DNA of 64,000 bases, taken from contig NC_084887.1 of assembly GCF_958979055.1 (NCBI RefSeq), positions 38,505,120 through 38,569,119 on the forward strand, written 5' to 3'. The position numbers and the translations under genes were made by a program. The notes below the pieces were generated by a model. The model saw only the letters and a program-made list of their open reading frames with translations. It was not told the DNA's origin and ran no database searches. The first letter of the stretch is position 1. Each line of letters begins with the position of its first letter. This document shows positions 11,401 to 24,665 of the stretch, one piece after another. The stretch is from Alnus glutinosa. Its lineage: Eukaryota; Streptophyta; Magnoliopsida; Fagales; Betulaceae.

Positions 11401-13736
11401 TTTTTATCTGGTGATAATGGGTTCATTCTTCATATCTGATAATTATGCATTGGGCCAACAGAAGAAGAAGAAGAAAAGCTCAAATATGTTCGTATTTGAG
11501 CTTTATCTAATTGTGCTGTGTGTTTTCTGTATGATGTACATATGTAAATGCGTATGTCTTGTATTTGTACGTCAACTTCATGAGGTTGAGTTGTTTCCAC
11601 AAGGAACATTCTGCACATATATGTTGTTGTTTTACATGATTTCCTTGATGCAGGTTTTATTTTGACTTTAGTCCAACTTATGTTGGATGTGGTCTTATTT
11701 GCCCACATATAGTCAATTGCTCAGTTCTTCTTGGCGCTATTATATCATGGGGTTTCCTCTGGCCCTTTATTTCCCAACATGCCGGAGATTGGTACCCAGC
11801 TGACCTTGGCAGCAATGATTTTAAAGGACTCTATGGATACAAGGTATGGTGCGAGAACTCTCATCTGTATTATATTGTTTGATTCCTTCACTCAAATCAC
11901 AGGATCCTAGTAGGGATTTTTTACTTTTTGTGGCTGGCATCTTGATGTATGCCTTGAGAAAATGGGCCTGTGGGTACAGTCAGGAGGCAATTGCCACCGG
12001 AGAGGGATGTAAACCACATAGTATAGCTATTTTGCTCTCTCTGTTATCTTCTTATGATTGCTCTAAAGTGGTTCTTCCTGCCTGTCATGTTGCTTGCAGG
12101 TCTTCATAGCTATTTCACTTATTCTTGGGGATGGTCTTTACAATTTGATCAAGATAATTGCTATAACTGTTAAGGAGCTGTTTAACAAAAGCACCAAACA
12201 GAGCAACCTTCCTGTCACTGCAGAGGTTCTAGGTGAGGATATTTAGGGTCTTTGATTTTATTTGAAAGTGTGGCCCTGTCAATGTGTTTGCAATAAAGTC
12301 ATATGTCTGAAGCATGTGTATCTTTTGCTGATCGTTTTTAAGAGGAAATTGAACAATGGTAACTGTGTATGTCTCTGCAAGAAAAACATATGAACAACGA
12401 GCACAGGTAAAATTATAATAAACATTACTGTGATTCTCTTAAACATCTGAACAACTAAAATTGTGATTTTCTTACTTAGCTCTTGAATTTCATGTTGTCA
12501 AATTCTATATTAATTAAAGCAGATTTCAGCCAATTCAGTTTAGTATGAGAAACGTCTGTTGTTTATTGAAATCCCTCTATACATGGACAGCACTGCAGTG
12601 TACAATAGTTCGCATTTTCTAGTTTTTCTGAATTTTTGGACTATTGTTCTTTTTCTCCCTATTAGGGGTCTCTCTTGTATACTTCTGTATATTTGGATTG
12701 TGTCTCTATGCCCATTTTGAGATTAAATTACTTATATGTAATTATATATATAGCATTGCTTCATATATGTATTGATATTTCTCTCTTGGGCACGTTAGCA
12801 GATGAGGAAAGTTCTATACTGTTAATGGAGCAGAGAAAGAGGGATGAGATATTTCTTAAAGACAGGATACCCACCTGGTTTGCAGCCGCTGGATATGTGG
12901 GTCTGGCTGCAATATCAACAGCGACAATACCCATCATCTTTCCACCCCTCAAGTGGTATCTGGTTCTAAGCTCCTACATCATTGCCCCTGCCCTTGCCTT
13001 CTGCAACTCTTATGGCACTGGACTCACAGATTGGAGCTTGGCTACGACTTACGGAAAGATTGGTCTTTTCATCATTGCTTCATTGGTTGGAACCAGTGGC
13101 GGGGTTCTAGCCGGCCTAGCAGCTTGTGGGGTTATGATGGCCATTGTCTCCACTGCAGCTGATCTCATGCAAGATTTCAAGACTGGTTACCTCACTCTAT
13201 CTTCGGCTAAGTCGATGTTTGTGAGCCAGTTGGTTGGAACAGCCATGGGTTGTATCATTGCCCCTCTTACATTCTGGTTGTTTTGGACTGCTTTTGATAT
13301 TGGTTCACCTGATGGTCCTTACAAAGCACCGTATGCTGTAATATTCAGGGAAATGGCCATTCTAGGTATTCAAGGCTTCTCTGAGCTGCCGAAGCATTGC
13401 CTGGCCATTTGTTGTGGGTTTTTTGTGGCAGCTTTGATCGTAAACCTCCTGAGGGATGTGACTCCCACAAAGATCTCCCAATATATTCCAATTCCAATGG
13501 CTATGGCAGTCCCCTTTTATATTGGAGCTTACTTTGCTATAGACATGTTTGTTGGTACAGCGATATTGTTCGTATGGGAGCGAGTTAATCGAAAGGATGC
13601 TGAGGATTATGCAGGGGCTGTTGCTTCGGGTTTAATATGTGGCGACGGCATATGGACGATTCCATCAGCAATCCTCTCTATTTTAAGGGTCAATCCACCC
13701 ATCTGCATGTATTTTGGGCCTTCTTTGAGCAGCTGA
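8428..13736 (+). CDS. YSL6: YSL6-type metal-nicotianamine transporter (OPT family)
   Basis: A membrane transporter of the yellow stripe-like group, which moves metal-nicotianamine chelates. Arabidopsis YSL4/YSL6 are linked to iron release from plastids and to internal membranes. Seven exons join in phase: 8428-8815, 9613-9785, 10283-10380, 10812-10949, 11654-11843, 12100-12232 and 12799-13736, giving 685 residues (AtYSL6 is of similar length). All introns are GT-AG. The start gives [10 protein letters not shown], then the family entry [13 protein letters not shown]. Downstream are [96 protein letters not shown] and [19 protein letters not shown], ending MYFGPSLSS. The YSL6/YSL4 subgroup, rather than YSL1-3 or YSL7, is chosen from [10 protein letters not shown] and [11 protein letters not shown]. 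Intron 4 holds a C12-type tract near 10997. Confidence 0.95.
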
Positions 13737-16700
13737 GCAGAATGGCCCTATCGTCTCTCTGTAATTATACGTTCTTTGAACTGGAATATTTGTTGGATTC
13801 TGTAAATATCATTAATGGATGATCATTTGGACCGTCTTCTGTGCATCCCAAACATTGGTTTTAAGACAACGCTCTCTCTCTCTATCTCTCTCTCTCTCTC
13901 TCTCTCTCAAACGGTTCCAACTCAAACGGATCAGCAACGACGGCTGCCGAGACATTCTCGGCCCAAAATATTTTGGGCTTCCATCTCCTTTTTAGTTAAT
14001 TCGGCTCTCTTGGAGGCCCATCCAAACCATAACTTTTGTCTTATCAAATATTCTCTCTAGTTTGGTATGGCAAGCCAGGACCAAGATGATGGGGGTGGTA
14101 ATTCTCATTCATTGGGTTGGGTTGAGCTAGGATTATAGAATTATCGAGGTTAATCGTAATTTGACTTATTTAATTAAACAAGTTAGTCTGTTCAACTATA
14201 ACCCGTTAATTTCGTGTCAAATTTACAAATCGTGTTAAAAATTATCAGTCATAAATGTTGCTTGTCGAGATTGGGTTGTGTCAAGATATGGATATAAGAT
14301 TATATATGTTTAACCCTAATTCAATCAAATTAAATCAATCTAATTAAACGGAATGGAGTAGGAGTTTGTCTTGCTTCCGATGACAAAATCATTGGAAATT
14401 TTTTGTGCAAAAATATATGTCCATTGATGAAAAATAATTGAAATTCTGCCCAAATCTTGCATTATCTACCGTTTAGTTTTGCCATAAAAAAGAAAAAATT
14501 GTAACCTTTTTTGTAAAGAAGTTTCGAGGCGGAATAGAAAAGCAATGAAGGTTGTATAAAATTGCAAAATATGCTGTTTTAGTAAAAAGCTTATGTGAGA
14601 ATTTTTTGTCACACAATAATGATTAGGCACGATAACGTATTCTTTTTTGGTCATTAGCTAAGCATTTTAAATTCGATTCATCAATCAATTGTTTGACTTT
14701 CTAATTCAGATAGCTTTGTTCCCAAGGGTTCTACGTGGTGCCCCACAGACCTACACGCGGTTTGTTGGGTCCCATGTAATAATATTTTTTCATTAGCTGT
14801 AACGTGGGAGTTTGATTCTTCCATTATCCTTATCTTCATATTCTTTATAGTTTTATGTATATATCTACCTAGGTTGGTTACAAATTGTTTGATTAAAAAT
14901 TATAAGCATAATGATTGTATTTGTCTCGGAGTGTTTCATAAGGGAATAGGATATTCTCATATTCAATTTTACAGTATCTAACAATATAAACGGTGTCGTA
15001 TCATTTTAAAATTTTTAAATAATGTGACAACATTCACACCGTTAGATACTGTAAAATCTAATTTATACTATATAATTAATAATCTTCTCTTGTTACATTT
15101 TGAAAGCCATGGGCCATCACAGACCCCCCATCCATTCATCAATTTTTTTTTATTTTTTTTTTCAAATGAGTTATATAAAGTACAAGTCTAATACGTGAAA
15201 TATGCAATGAAACTGATTGATAAAGTTTTCCATTAAATTGAATTTGAGAATATTCATTAAATTCAGTTTTTAGACTAGGAATGTACTATCATCGGAACAT
15301 CTGATTTTCACATGTATTTTTGATAAAATCAATAGAGAAAGTGATATTTGACCTCGAGCAAATACAAATGAGACATATGTACTCTAAAAATATGTGTTAA
15401 TTTAATGGATTGATTTTTCTTCGATCCAGTCTAAAGAAACGCTTTGTCTAAATACATATTTGGTGAACATGCTACTCATAGTGGTGCTATTTTTGGTCCA
15501 AATTAAAGAAGGAAAAGGGAATAGTTAATATGTGCTCGTTATTATATTAAGATGAATCCTAAATTTAAATTTTGTGAGCAAAACCCACATGATGATGCCC
15601 CATCTAAACCAAAATACTGTCTTTAACTAATCAGGATATATGCACGTGAAGAAGTGCTGGATCATAGAAGATGCAATTAGGATAGCCTGACACTTCTAAG
15701 AGCCTTTACATCCGGCTAATCAAATGTTATTTTAGTTAGTTTAGATATTTGAAAATACAAATGTGGATGCTAAAATAGTAGCATCCGGTTAATTATTTTA
15801 GCCCCAAATTTGGTAAATTGCTACGGTGAACGTTGTAGCTCACAAAATGTAATAATAATAATAATAATAATAATAAATTTTTTTTTTTAATAAGGCATGC
15901 TGATGACTTTGAAATGTAGGTGTTTTGAAAAATTAAAATATATATATGTAGGTACTTTGAAAGGCATGCCGATGACTTTTTATGTTTTGAATAATAAAAG
16001 TTCATAGCTAAAATAGGGAATAGAAGGTAGGTACTTTGAAAAAATTTATAGCTAAAACAATTTTTTTTTATTTTTTATTTTTTTTGTAAAAAAAAGGTTA
16101 TATTTGAACTAAAATAGAAAGAAAATTTGTTGATGGGAATATGAATTCTTTTAAGAACCAATGAATTTCTTCATCTCTAAGAATTCTGAGCAACCATTTG
16201 GAAGTTTGTGGTGATAAAGAAAGACCATGGAAGTTTCTCATTTGGGTGGGAAGTGGCTGAGTGGACTGGATCAAGGTTCACATAGATAAAATGTTTAACA
16301 TTTATGTTTTTCTCATTCTTTTTTTTTTTTTTTTTTTGCTAAGATTATTTATTTTTATTTTTTTTCCTTCAGTTCTTTCTATTTCAAACTATCACAAATT
16401 TAAATAGATTGTGTGTGTGAAAGGGAAATCCAATTCTCTCAAGCTAACACTAATCAAGACACATGGGAGGGATCGTGACCTTTGGGATTATAAGCCTGGC
16501 CACTCACCTCTTCAGAATCTTTTTATCCAACTTTTGACGGGTTGACGAGTCTAAACCACCCATTTAGTGGGTTATCCTCAAGGGAAAATGATTTGGGCAT
16601 TGGAGCTTTTTATTATAAATCTTTTATAAATTTACATGGGCTGTTCATAAATGTCATGATTAAAAAAATTTGACTAATAAATTAAATTGTTTAATAATTG

Positions 16701-17519
16701 ATGTCGTAAATATCACGTGTATTACCAAATCAAATTTATAATAGAGCGAAAATTTACCAAGCTAAATACCAAATAGAAGGAAAAAAAAAAAAAATAGAAG
16801 AGCAAAAGAAAAGGATGGCTCGTAAGGTAGATGTGACATACGGATAATGGTCAGGTCCATCTTATCGAAAGAGGCCCTTCCGTAAGAGATTCTGGCTTTA
16901 TTGGAGCTCGGTATTGGTGGGTTGTGGCTTCTATTTAATGTGGTGGAGCTAACAATTTTCCATTTTCCCAATTTTTCTTACTTCTGATCACAATAGTAAA
17001 GTCCATTCATTCAAAAATATCATACCATTGGAGAGAGACAAGGACATGGGACAGTGGACAGTTTGTGTATTCATGTAAAGCTTTATTATTGACTTTAACG
17101 ATTTTTTTTTTCTTTTTTTTTTTTCCTTCGGTTCTGCAGAACTTACACTACGTTTGATAGGCAAATTAAACCCTGAAATGAAATAATTATTCTTTGTAAA
17201 ATAGCTATAATTTCGAGTAAAGAACATAACATGGTTAGTGAAATACCGAATATTCACCCGACTGGCCCTGAATGAAGAATACAGACCTAGGCCGAGTAAT
17301 TGAGCACATAAAATGGACCCCGATGAGCCAAGCGGACCAACCAGTCAGCTATTTGTTAGACTTTGTTAAATAAATAAATTATAATTATTTTATTTTATAA
17401 ATGGGTGTTTTCAAATAATTATGAAAAATTCATTTTTTGTTAAAACTTATTATTTATTTCAATTCAAAATTTTGGAGGGAAATCCAAAATTTTGAAGTGT
17501 ATAGATGGAGAAAAGATTG
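13737..17519. other. YSL6 3' region and AT-rich intergenic
   Basis: YSL6 3' sequence with a CT microsatellite at about 13869-13908, then AT-rich DNA. It includes an AAT microsatellite near 15850-15876, long poly-T/poly-A tracts (16317-16337, 17103-17124) and repeated AGGTACTTTGAAA blocks around 15920-16045. No gene recognised. Confidence 0.4.
14965..15062. repeat. Small imperfect hairpin (MITE remnant)
   Basis: ATTTTACAGTATCTAAC at the left is inverted as GTTAGATACTGTAAAAT at the right, with an ACGGTGT/ACACCGT pair further in. The centre is AT-rich. Probably a small non-autonomous element; no target-site duplication defined. Confidence 0.5.
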
Positions 17520-17900
17520 TCCCACATTAGCTATAAAATAGTGAAGCCAACACCTTTATAAGTTATCCTCCTCCCTTTAACTATAACTTGAGTGATGGAT
17601 AAGAAAGCTAGTCACCTAGTGGCAGCAAGGCCACCCGTGTAATGCGTGTGGGCAAGGGTATGAACAATGAGCTTTAGGCGCTATGAGGCGCACTTTGCAT
17701 TTGATCAAATGAGCTAGTGCAATGCAAAAATCAGAGAGCCTCAATCAATACTTCGATTGATCTAGCCATTGGAAGGTGTTAAATGGTTCATTAAGGTGGT
17801 TGTTAGGTGGGATATAACGGTTATTATTCATGACCATCCGATCGAATCAATTTGGACTGTTGGAATGAGTTCATAAACATTAGCCCTGTTTAGTATACCC
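17520..17900 (+). mobile_element. Possible LTR-type fragment
   Basis: Starts with TGTCCCACATTAGC and a downstream CCTTTATAAGTTATCC, an arrangement often met in plant LTRs. It then runs through non-coding sequence to a C-rich tract at about 17900. No matching second copy, no end and no target-site duplication are visible, so the call is weak. Confidence 0.25.
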
Positions 17901-19225
17901 CCACCCCCCATCCCCGATCACCCGATTCACTTTTTGTCAGGACATGACCCTGTATCAAACTATCGTCTGCCACAAATTCAAACACTCCAAATCAAGGGTT
18001 GGAAAAGCATCCCATATTGGCAAAATATTCCCATTTTTCCCATGCTTTTTCACAACTTGGAAGACGGTGCACAAGCCGATTTTTGCAAGGAAATTGTTTT
18101 TCATAGTAGGGGTAAAATAGGAAGAAATATCAAAAATATCAAGCATGTTGAAGAAGCTTTATGCCTACCAAAAGCCTGGGAGAGGGGACACAGACAGGTA
18201 GGGCATCAGGGGATAATAAGGGGAGGGAAGAGGGAGGGGGTTAGCAAACAGAGCCATTATAAATATGTCCTCATAGCCATCTCCAAAGGCCGCAACATTT
18301 ATCTTCTATTCCAAACATTTTTTTGTGCATTCTTTCTCATTCTAAGGATGTTTTAAGTTACTCTAGAAAGTGCTATTCCAGAGTAATTTGTGGGCTTCAT
18401 TATATGTTAGAAACAATGTTGTCCAATCCTCTTAACACTCTAGAAATGAGACAAAATACATTCTAAAGAAATCATCATTGTCATAAAACGTTGAAATCCT
18501 TATATATTGCCTTCATAATTTTTCCTTTCCAATTTATATTTTCCAACATTGTTTGAGGAACAATCGGGAGCGATTTTTGTCCCATTATTTCTGGCTAAGA
18601 GAAGACGTGAATTAAATGTCATGCCTAGTCAGGATCACGCCTTATCATACGCGCGATGACACCTAACTAAGATCGTATGGAAAAAATACTCAACATGAGA
18701 AAGGGAAGGCAATCACTCCAAGTATAAACATTTCATAATCTATTATCATGTATTCTCCTTTTCTCCGAGCAATCAATTTCTTCGCAAGAATCATTGCTAA
18801 CTTAAACATTATAGGTATCTCTTAGCAAGTCTTCAATCTTACTCTCCATCTCTTTTTTAGGCATTCGTGGTATGAGGTTAGTCATGTGAATCCAACTATT
18901 TATTGAATTACTGTGTATGAAGTTTAATCTTATTTTCAAATCAAGTTACTTTTGTCATTTTTTTTTAATTTTAAATTCAACCGTAAGATATACAAGAAAA
19001 TTTATCATTTGGCCAAAGTGGTCGGGGGTGGTTCGGTCATCCCATTTAGCCAAAGGGCTTGGCTACCCATGTTACACCCCCCCCCCCCCCTCCCCCCACC
19101 TCCCGTTTTAAAATTTTTAGTTTTTAGTTTTCTTTTTTTCTTTTTTTTCAAGTTTATAGTGATATTTTTGTCGCATTAAAAGAATTGTAGCGCCATTTTT
19201 TTTATGGAACATGAGGGATACATTG
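17901..19225. other. Intergenic, no recognised gene
   Basis: Contains a 140-codon open frame (17934-18356) that resembles no family I know, a long C-tract at about 19077-19095, and otherwise AT-rich sequence. Confidence 0.35.
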
Positions 19226-19237
19226 CAAATTTATGGT

Positions 19238-19357
19238 TTTTTTTTTTTTTTTTTGACATATCCACGCAAGAGGGCTTAGAGGGGGGAGAGAGAATTCAAA
19301 CTAATGACATCCGCTTCCTGAGGTCGGTCTTTAGCTGATTGAGCTACCTTTTAAGGA
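19238..19357 (-). mobile_element. tRNA-derived SINE with perfect target-site duplication
   Basis: Read on the minus strand the element starts near 19357 with a tRNA-like head. It has an A-box-like block (GGTAGCTCAATCAGC) and a B-box-like block (GTTTGAATTC), and ends in a poly-A tail, seen as a T-run on the plus strand at 19237-19254. It is flanked by an exact 12-bp direct repeat, CAAATTTATGGT, at 19226-19237 and 19358-19369. About 120 bp, typical for a short plant SINE. The intact duplication suggests fairly recent insertion. Confidence 0.8.
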
Positions 19358-19439
19358 CAAATTTATGGTAGTTTGAAAATAGATATTGATGCAATCTTTA
19401 ATTTATGGGAGGCAATGACATTACAAATTAGGTGGTAGT

Positions 19440-19965
19440 TTGCATTGGGATCCGGCACAATATTTAAGGCATTGCATATTTGCATTGGGTGCATTAATTT
19501 TTATTTAGGCCGTTCATTTTATTACCATTTATTTCAAATGAACAATCCAAATTATAACAGCACATAAGCAAGAAAATGAAAAGATAGTTTGCAGTGCAAG
19601 AGATGGCTTTTTAGGTGGTCAAACCATTTATTTTGACTACCATGCAAAGTGGTTCATCTACCCTCAATGGATAATTTGGACATTTTTATTGGTCTATTTG
19701 GAGGTGGTCAAACCACCTTTGTGCCCAAAGAGCAAAGGGGTGGCTCGACCACTCAACCATTTAAATGGCCAAAAGAGTAATTTGGTTACCTAATAACCAC
19801 CTCATTTACAACAAGTCATCATTATTTTTTTAATTTTTTTTAATTTTTTTATATGTTGTCGTGATCACACCGTCCATTTGAAATAAACGACTCAAATAAG
19901 AACTATTCAACTTCCACACAGTCTCAATCATGTTCCACCCGTGATTAATGCCGTAGGGCTAATTA
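19440..19965. mobile_element. TIR element with GGTGG-rich core
   Basis: Left sequence with GGCCGTTCATTTTATTAC and ATTTATTTCAAATGAACAA is matched, inverted, on the right by TCCATTTGAAATAAACGA. The core (about 19605-19770) is rich in GTGGTCAAACCACC-like pairs and GGGGTGGCTCGACCACTC. This matches the architecture of the foldback elements at 41846-42371 and 57877-58511. Ends are approximate and no target-site duplication was fixed. Confidence 0.45.
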
Positions 19966-20623
19966 CTATTACAAAATTTGGCAGTGTTAGGCTAGTTTAC
20001 AATCACTAAGTCTAATCCATTTCATCAATCGAGGAAAAAATAAAGATCTCTTCCGAAAAGGTGGTGAATATTGGGGGTTGGTTTTTTACTTTCTACTAGG
20101 CTGTTTCTTAACGTTTTAGTGCTAAAGGAAAGAGTAATAATACCTTTCAAATAAATATGGTTGATTTGATATATTTTAGATGATTACTTTTTTTTTTTAA
20201 GTGGTTCGAATAAAAAATCACTTAAAATACGTTAACTCAATCAATATAAAATGAGTATAATAATTATATATATATATATATATGAAGAATAGGCTAAATA
20301 GCTTTATTAAAAAGAAAATGTTGTATTCCCAAGTCCAACCCATTTCATTTGATGAGTTACTACACATTAGTAACAAATAAATAAATAAATCTGAATGCAC
20401 ATATATGTGTGTGTGTTCAGAAAATATACATAACACACTAAAGTTTAAGCTTGTTTAAGTGGCTACTGCCACCAAGTAACAGCAGTGATATAAAAAGATT
20501 TTCAGGCCACAAATATATAGGAAAAGAGAAATGTCACGTTTGAGGGAGCCTGTTTCATGCTAAAATGGGTTCGGCTAAAAATTATATATTGAAAACAACC
20601 CGATCAATATTTAAGGGGATTAA

Positions 20624-21017
20624 GAGCATTAATTAGCATCCTATTCTTTATACCTTTTATTTATTTATTTTATCAATTAGAGCTAACCAGTGACCACACT
20701 CTAAAATGCCTTTTTACATCCGTTCTTGGCTCTTCGCCATTCTTAATTCATTCCTGGATGAAACAAAAATTACTGTAACTCTAAACCCTAACATTTTTTA
20801 GTGGAATTTAATGGAGATTTTGATGGAAATAAATATATTTTAAAGAATGATAAAAAGTGGGATGTAGAGTGTTTGAGAATGAATATTTTAATGGATCGAG
20901 TAGGGAGAGAAAAAAAAATGGAATGTAGAGTTTTTTTTTTTTTTCTCGTAAGTAGTTAAAATAGAAAAAAGCGAGATTTTTCCTCAAAAATTGAAGAAGA
21001 ACAGGATGCTAATGCTC
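20624..21017. mobile_element. MITE with GAGCATT ends
   Basis: Left end GAGCATTAATTAGCATCC is inverted at the right end as GGATGCTAATGCTC, giving terminal repeats of about 18-25 bp around an AT-rich interior. The GAGCATT start recalls the element at 52595. A TA-type microsatellite lies just outside at 20263-20282. Confidence 0.55.
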
Positions 21018-21170
21018 ACAGTTCACAAGGAGAAGACAATCCCTTTAGAAGTATTTGCCAAGGTTGGGAAATTTATTTAAATTCTTTCCATGGCTCATAA
21101 GATTGAAGGGAATTTACCCCAGAACTTGTTTGGCTCTTGCCACTAAAATGGGCTAAATAAATAAAAATAT

Positions 21171-21420
21171 GAAAAAGATAGGGGGTTGGGGGCTTAATTA
21201 AATGGTTAAGACAAACATAAATTTAAAGCTTATCTTGTATGTAAATAATTCATACAAACCCCATAAGAAAAGCAAAGATGTTTAGGCTAAAGAAATACAA
21301 ATTAATTTGAAAAGGATAGGGGGCTGGGGGCATAATTAATGATGAAGACAAACACAAATCAAAGCTTATCTTGTATGGAAATAAGTCATAGAAACCCCAT
21401 ATGAAAAGCAAAGATCTTTT
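21171..21420. repeat. Tandem duplication of a ~110 bp unit
   Basis: Copies at about 21171-21283 and 21309-21420 share GATAGGGGG, GACAAACA, AAAGCTTATCTTGTATG, CCCCATA and GAAAAGCAAAGAT in the same order, with a 26-bp spacer. No coding potential. Confidence 0.85.
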
Positions 21421-22199
21421 TCCCAATCAATTTTTGAATTCATGTGATATTGGGTAAGATATTTCAACAGCTTGCTTTCAAAGAGGGGCCTCCCTTGTCT
21501 CCATGGTGGGAAGCACATGTGACAAGCAAAACAATCACCAACACACACATACCCACTCCCACCATTATTATCATCACCCAACAAAGGAAATGGTCTTCTC
21601 TACATCAAAGCGCAAAGCTAAAATCATATAAAAGAGAAAGGAGGAGAAAAAGGCATGCTCTTATTTCTTCTTTGATTTATAGAGAAACTACAAAGTTACC
21701 AAGTAATCAAGTTGAGAGTATGATAGAAGAAAAGTGAAAACAATTGAAAGAAACATATACAAGGATCCCCACAATGGTGACCAAGAATTGCATGGAGAAT
21801 TCATGCAATGGAAGTCAATTGAGACTATATTGCTAGTTATCCTTCCTTGCTACATGGGTGTCATTCCATCTTAAAAGCATACAACTTAGGTGTCCTTGTC
21901 AGGCACTGATTTTCCCCAAAGTAAAATCAATTAATTAAATTTACCCCTTCCTTTTTTTTTATTTACATGTAATTGCACTTCGATCTCCAATAGTGAAAAG
22001 GGCAGGCTAATCATACCGACCTGCAAACTTTTGAATTTTGAAAATAAAGCTACTTTGGACCGATTATGTAGCTCATCCATTCTTATAAATTGGTGATCTC
22101 TAGATTGGATCGAGTAACTTGTCAAGGCCGGCTACACCATAAAACTTGTCTCATGAACTTTTGAATTATGAGTCTTGTCAAGACCGCTTCCTTTGTTTA

Positions 22200-22860
22200 A
22201 TGCTTTTTGGATGGTGTTTTTATTTCTTTTTGTTTAAAAATATGTTCTGATGTGATATAAGGGTGAAAACAATTTTAAATGTTTTGTGTTTTAAATTCTT
22301 TGTTAATATTTTTGTTTAAAAATAAAAAACAAAATCAAAATCAATAACAAGGAGAAGGAAAAAGGCTTTAACATACAAAGCCTGTTTTTGTTACAAGTTT
22401 TCTTATAAACTGACGTGGCATACCATAAGGATTAAAAAAAAAATGATTTGTTAATATAATTAATTAGTAACTGACTTGTCAACCGTGCACTCTTAAGCAT
22501 TTCATCAATTATGTGTTGTCACATCAGTTTATAATAAAATTATTGTAAAAAACAATAATGCCCTAAACATTTTCCTTCGAAGTATAGCCTTTGGATAGAT
22601 CAGGATGGATCATGTCACGGGTCTCATCATAAGAAAATAATATAATTGTCTTAGTTTATTTTTGGCCTTGTATTTTATCAACATCAAACAGATTTTAGCT
22701 GAATTTTGTTAATATTTTTTAGAGGGTACTTTTTAATTTTTATTTAAAAAGGTGTTATGATGTGACATAAAAGTAAAAATAATTTCGAGTATTTTATGTT
22801 TTGGTTTATTTGTTAATATTTTTGTTTTGAAAGAAATACCAAAATGGAGAAGGAAAATTG
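22200..22860. repeat. Diverged direct repeat with MITE between the copies
   Basis: Segments at about 22200-22366 and 22718-22860 are alignable in direct orientation. Shared blocks include TTTAAAAA, GATGTGA-ATAA, TTTGTTAATATTTTTGTTT and GGAGAAGGAAAA. Between them, about 22389-22555, is a small inverted-repeat element whose left arm has TTATAAACTGACGTGGCA and right arm TGTCACATCAGTTTATAA. Confidence 0.5.
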
Positions 22861-23501
22861 TTATTAAACAAAGCCAATATTTTTTTAATTTTTTTACTCT
22901 TTTTTTAAAAAAGAAAAAAGAAAAAAGAAAAAAGAACTTTTTTCTTCCCAACCGAGTGGGTGGACATGACCTAACCTCAAAACTCTACACCCATAGGGGA
23001 ATAAACGCTAAAAAAAAACACCTCTTTACTCAATCATGCTCAATTTTTTTCTTAATGAGTACAATGGGATCATGTGATAACATCAAGAAAGAAAATAGAT
23101 CCACAAAAAAATAAAGCAACGATGATGATGTACATTTCAAAGAGTATGTAATTAAACGTTTATCTCCTAAACAACATATTAGATTTAAGGTGCTTATGAG
23201 GTATTGAAATAGCAAGGAATAGTTTGAGGGGCTTAAGAGATGCTAAGCTAGCATGGAATATAGGAATAAAATGGACAAACAACTGTGCCCACCTAAAAAA
23301 TTAAGAAAGTAAAGAAACCCATAAAAAAATAAAATAAAATAAAAGAAACACAGGATAATTTTATAAACTGAGTTAGAAGGAATTTTTTCTAATTCAATTT
23401 AGACAAAAACTCTATCCTTTCTCTAATCAATAAATGTCAAACTCTTAAATGGCTTATTGCATAATATCATGCATTGGCTTATATATATTCAAAAAGAATA
23501 A

Positions 23502-23652
23502 TGTTACTCTTCATACTCATTTCACATCGGTTGATGCAGTGTGTTTTAAGCAGTAGTTTTCATTTTGTTTTTGTTTTGAATAGCTGACACGGAAAGCCAC
23601 TTAAAACACAAGTGTGAAATGAGTTTGATAAATGAATGTGAAGAGTAGTTTT
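23502..23652. mobile_element. Small MITE
   Basis: Left arm GTTACTCTTCATACTCATTT is inverted at the right as a GAAATGAG ... GAATGTGAAGAGTAG arrangement. Total about 150 bp. No coding content. Confidence 0.55.
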
Positions 23653-24163
23653 GTTGATTCGAAAAAACAACTTACCGACAATGGCTAGAAAACAAGAGGC
23701 TTATAAAATTTGGAGGTATTATGAACTGATTGAAAAACCAGGATTATCCTGTCATTTTCTGAATACATTCTCACATGATTTATCGATTAAATTGATGAGT
23801 GGCCTATATTCGACCACTACCTTAGAAGGTTTATGTTTGTTCGTATAGGGGAATTATATATGATCATGGCCAGGCGATGACTAATTTAACGCCGTCAATT
23901 GAGTGATATAAATCACATACGTACACATAGGCACCTACCTCAGCAATAATAATTATTCACCTCTTGTTAGGGTTAGGCACATACACGTATATATTACGAT
24001 ATATATGATCCTTGGAACATTAGAAAATGGGTTTCCCTCTCTAAGAAATTGGGCATCTTTGTCGTAGGAGAAATTTGAGGGACTTCTTGTCACTTTCTTG
24101 AGCTGTAATTGGTAGACCATTAAACTAAGGATTCAATTTACTTTGATAAGTGTATTTTAACCC

Positions 24164-24197
<34 letters not shown>

Positions 24198-24665
24198 CTC
24201 TACATGGTACACACTCAAGTTTCTTTATTGAAAAACACATGCTTGAGGACAACGTTTTTCTCCAAACTAGATTAGAAGAATTTGTTTCAATCTAATTTAT
24301 TATATTGATATTTGTTTTTAAAGCATGTGAGAATTGACGACATATGTTAATTTAATAGACTGAATTAAAAAAAAAAAATCCTCAAATCCAATTTAAAACA
24401 AAACTTTATTTTATGCTTTATTCAATTTTGAACTTTACAGAGACCATCAAAACTAAAAAAAAAAAAAGGTTTGATACAGCACTTTTTTTTATTTCATTAA
24501 TTTTGTGCTCAAAACCGATTGAATCTTAAACCTCATTCTTTAATGATAGATGGAAATATTATGGATTTGAATTCATCTTCAATACTTAAAATCATTAGTA
24601 AGATGAGAACAACAATAACTATATGAGGCGTGATTCGTTAGAGTAGTGACCAAACACCGGATCAG

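Noticed and set aside
17934..18356. 140-codon open frame
   Set aside because: No recognised domain, no codon bias suggesting translation, no flanking exons; probably chance.
19284..19357. tRNA gene on the minus strand
   Set aside because: Has A- and B-box-like blocks, but no cloverleaf with acceptor stem; poly-A tail and flanking duplication show a SINE.
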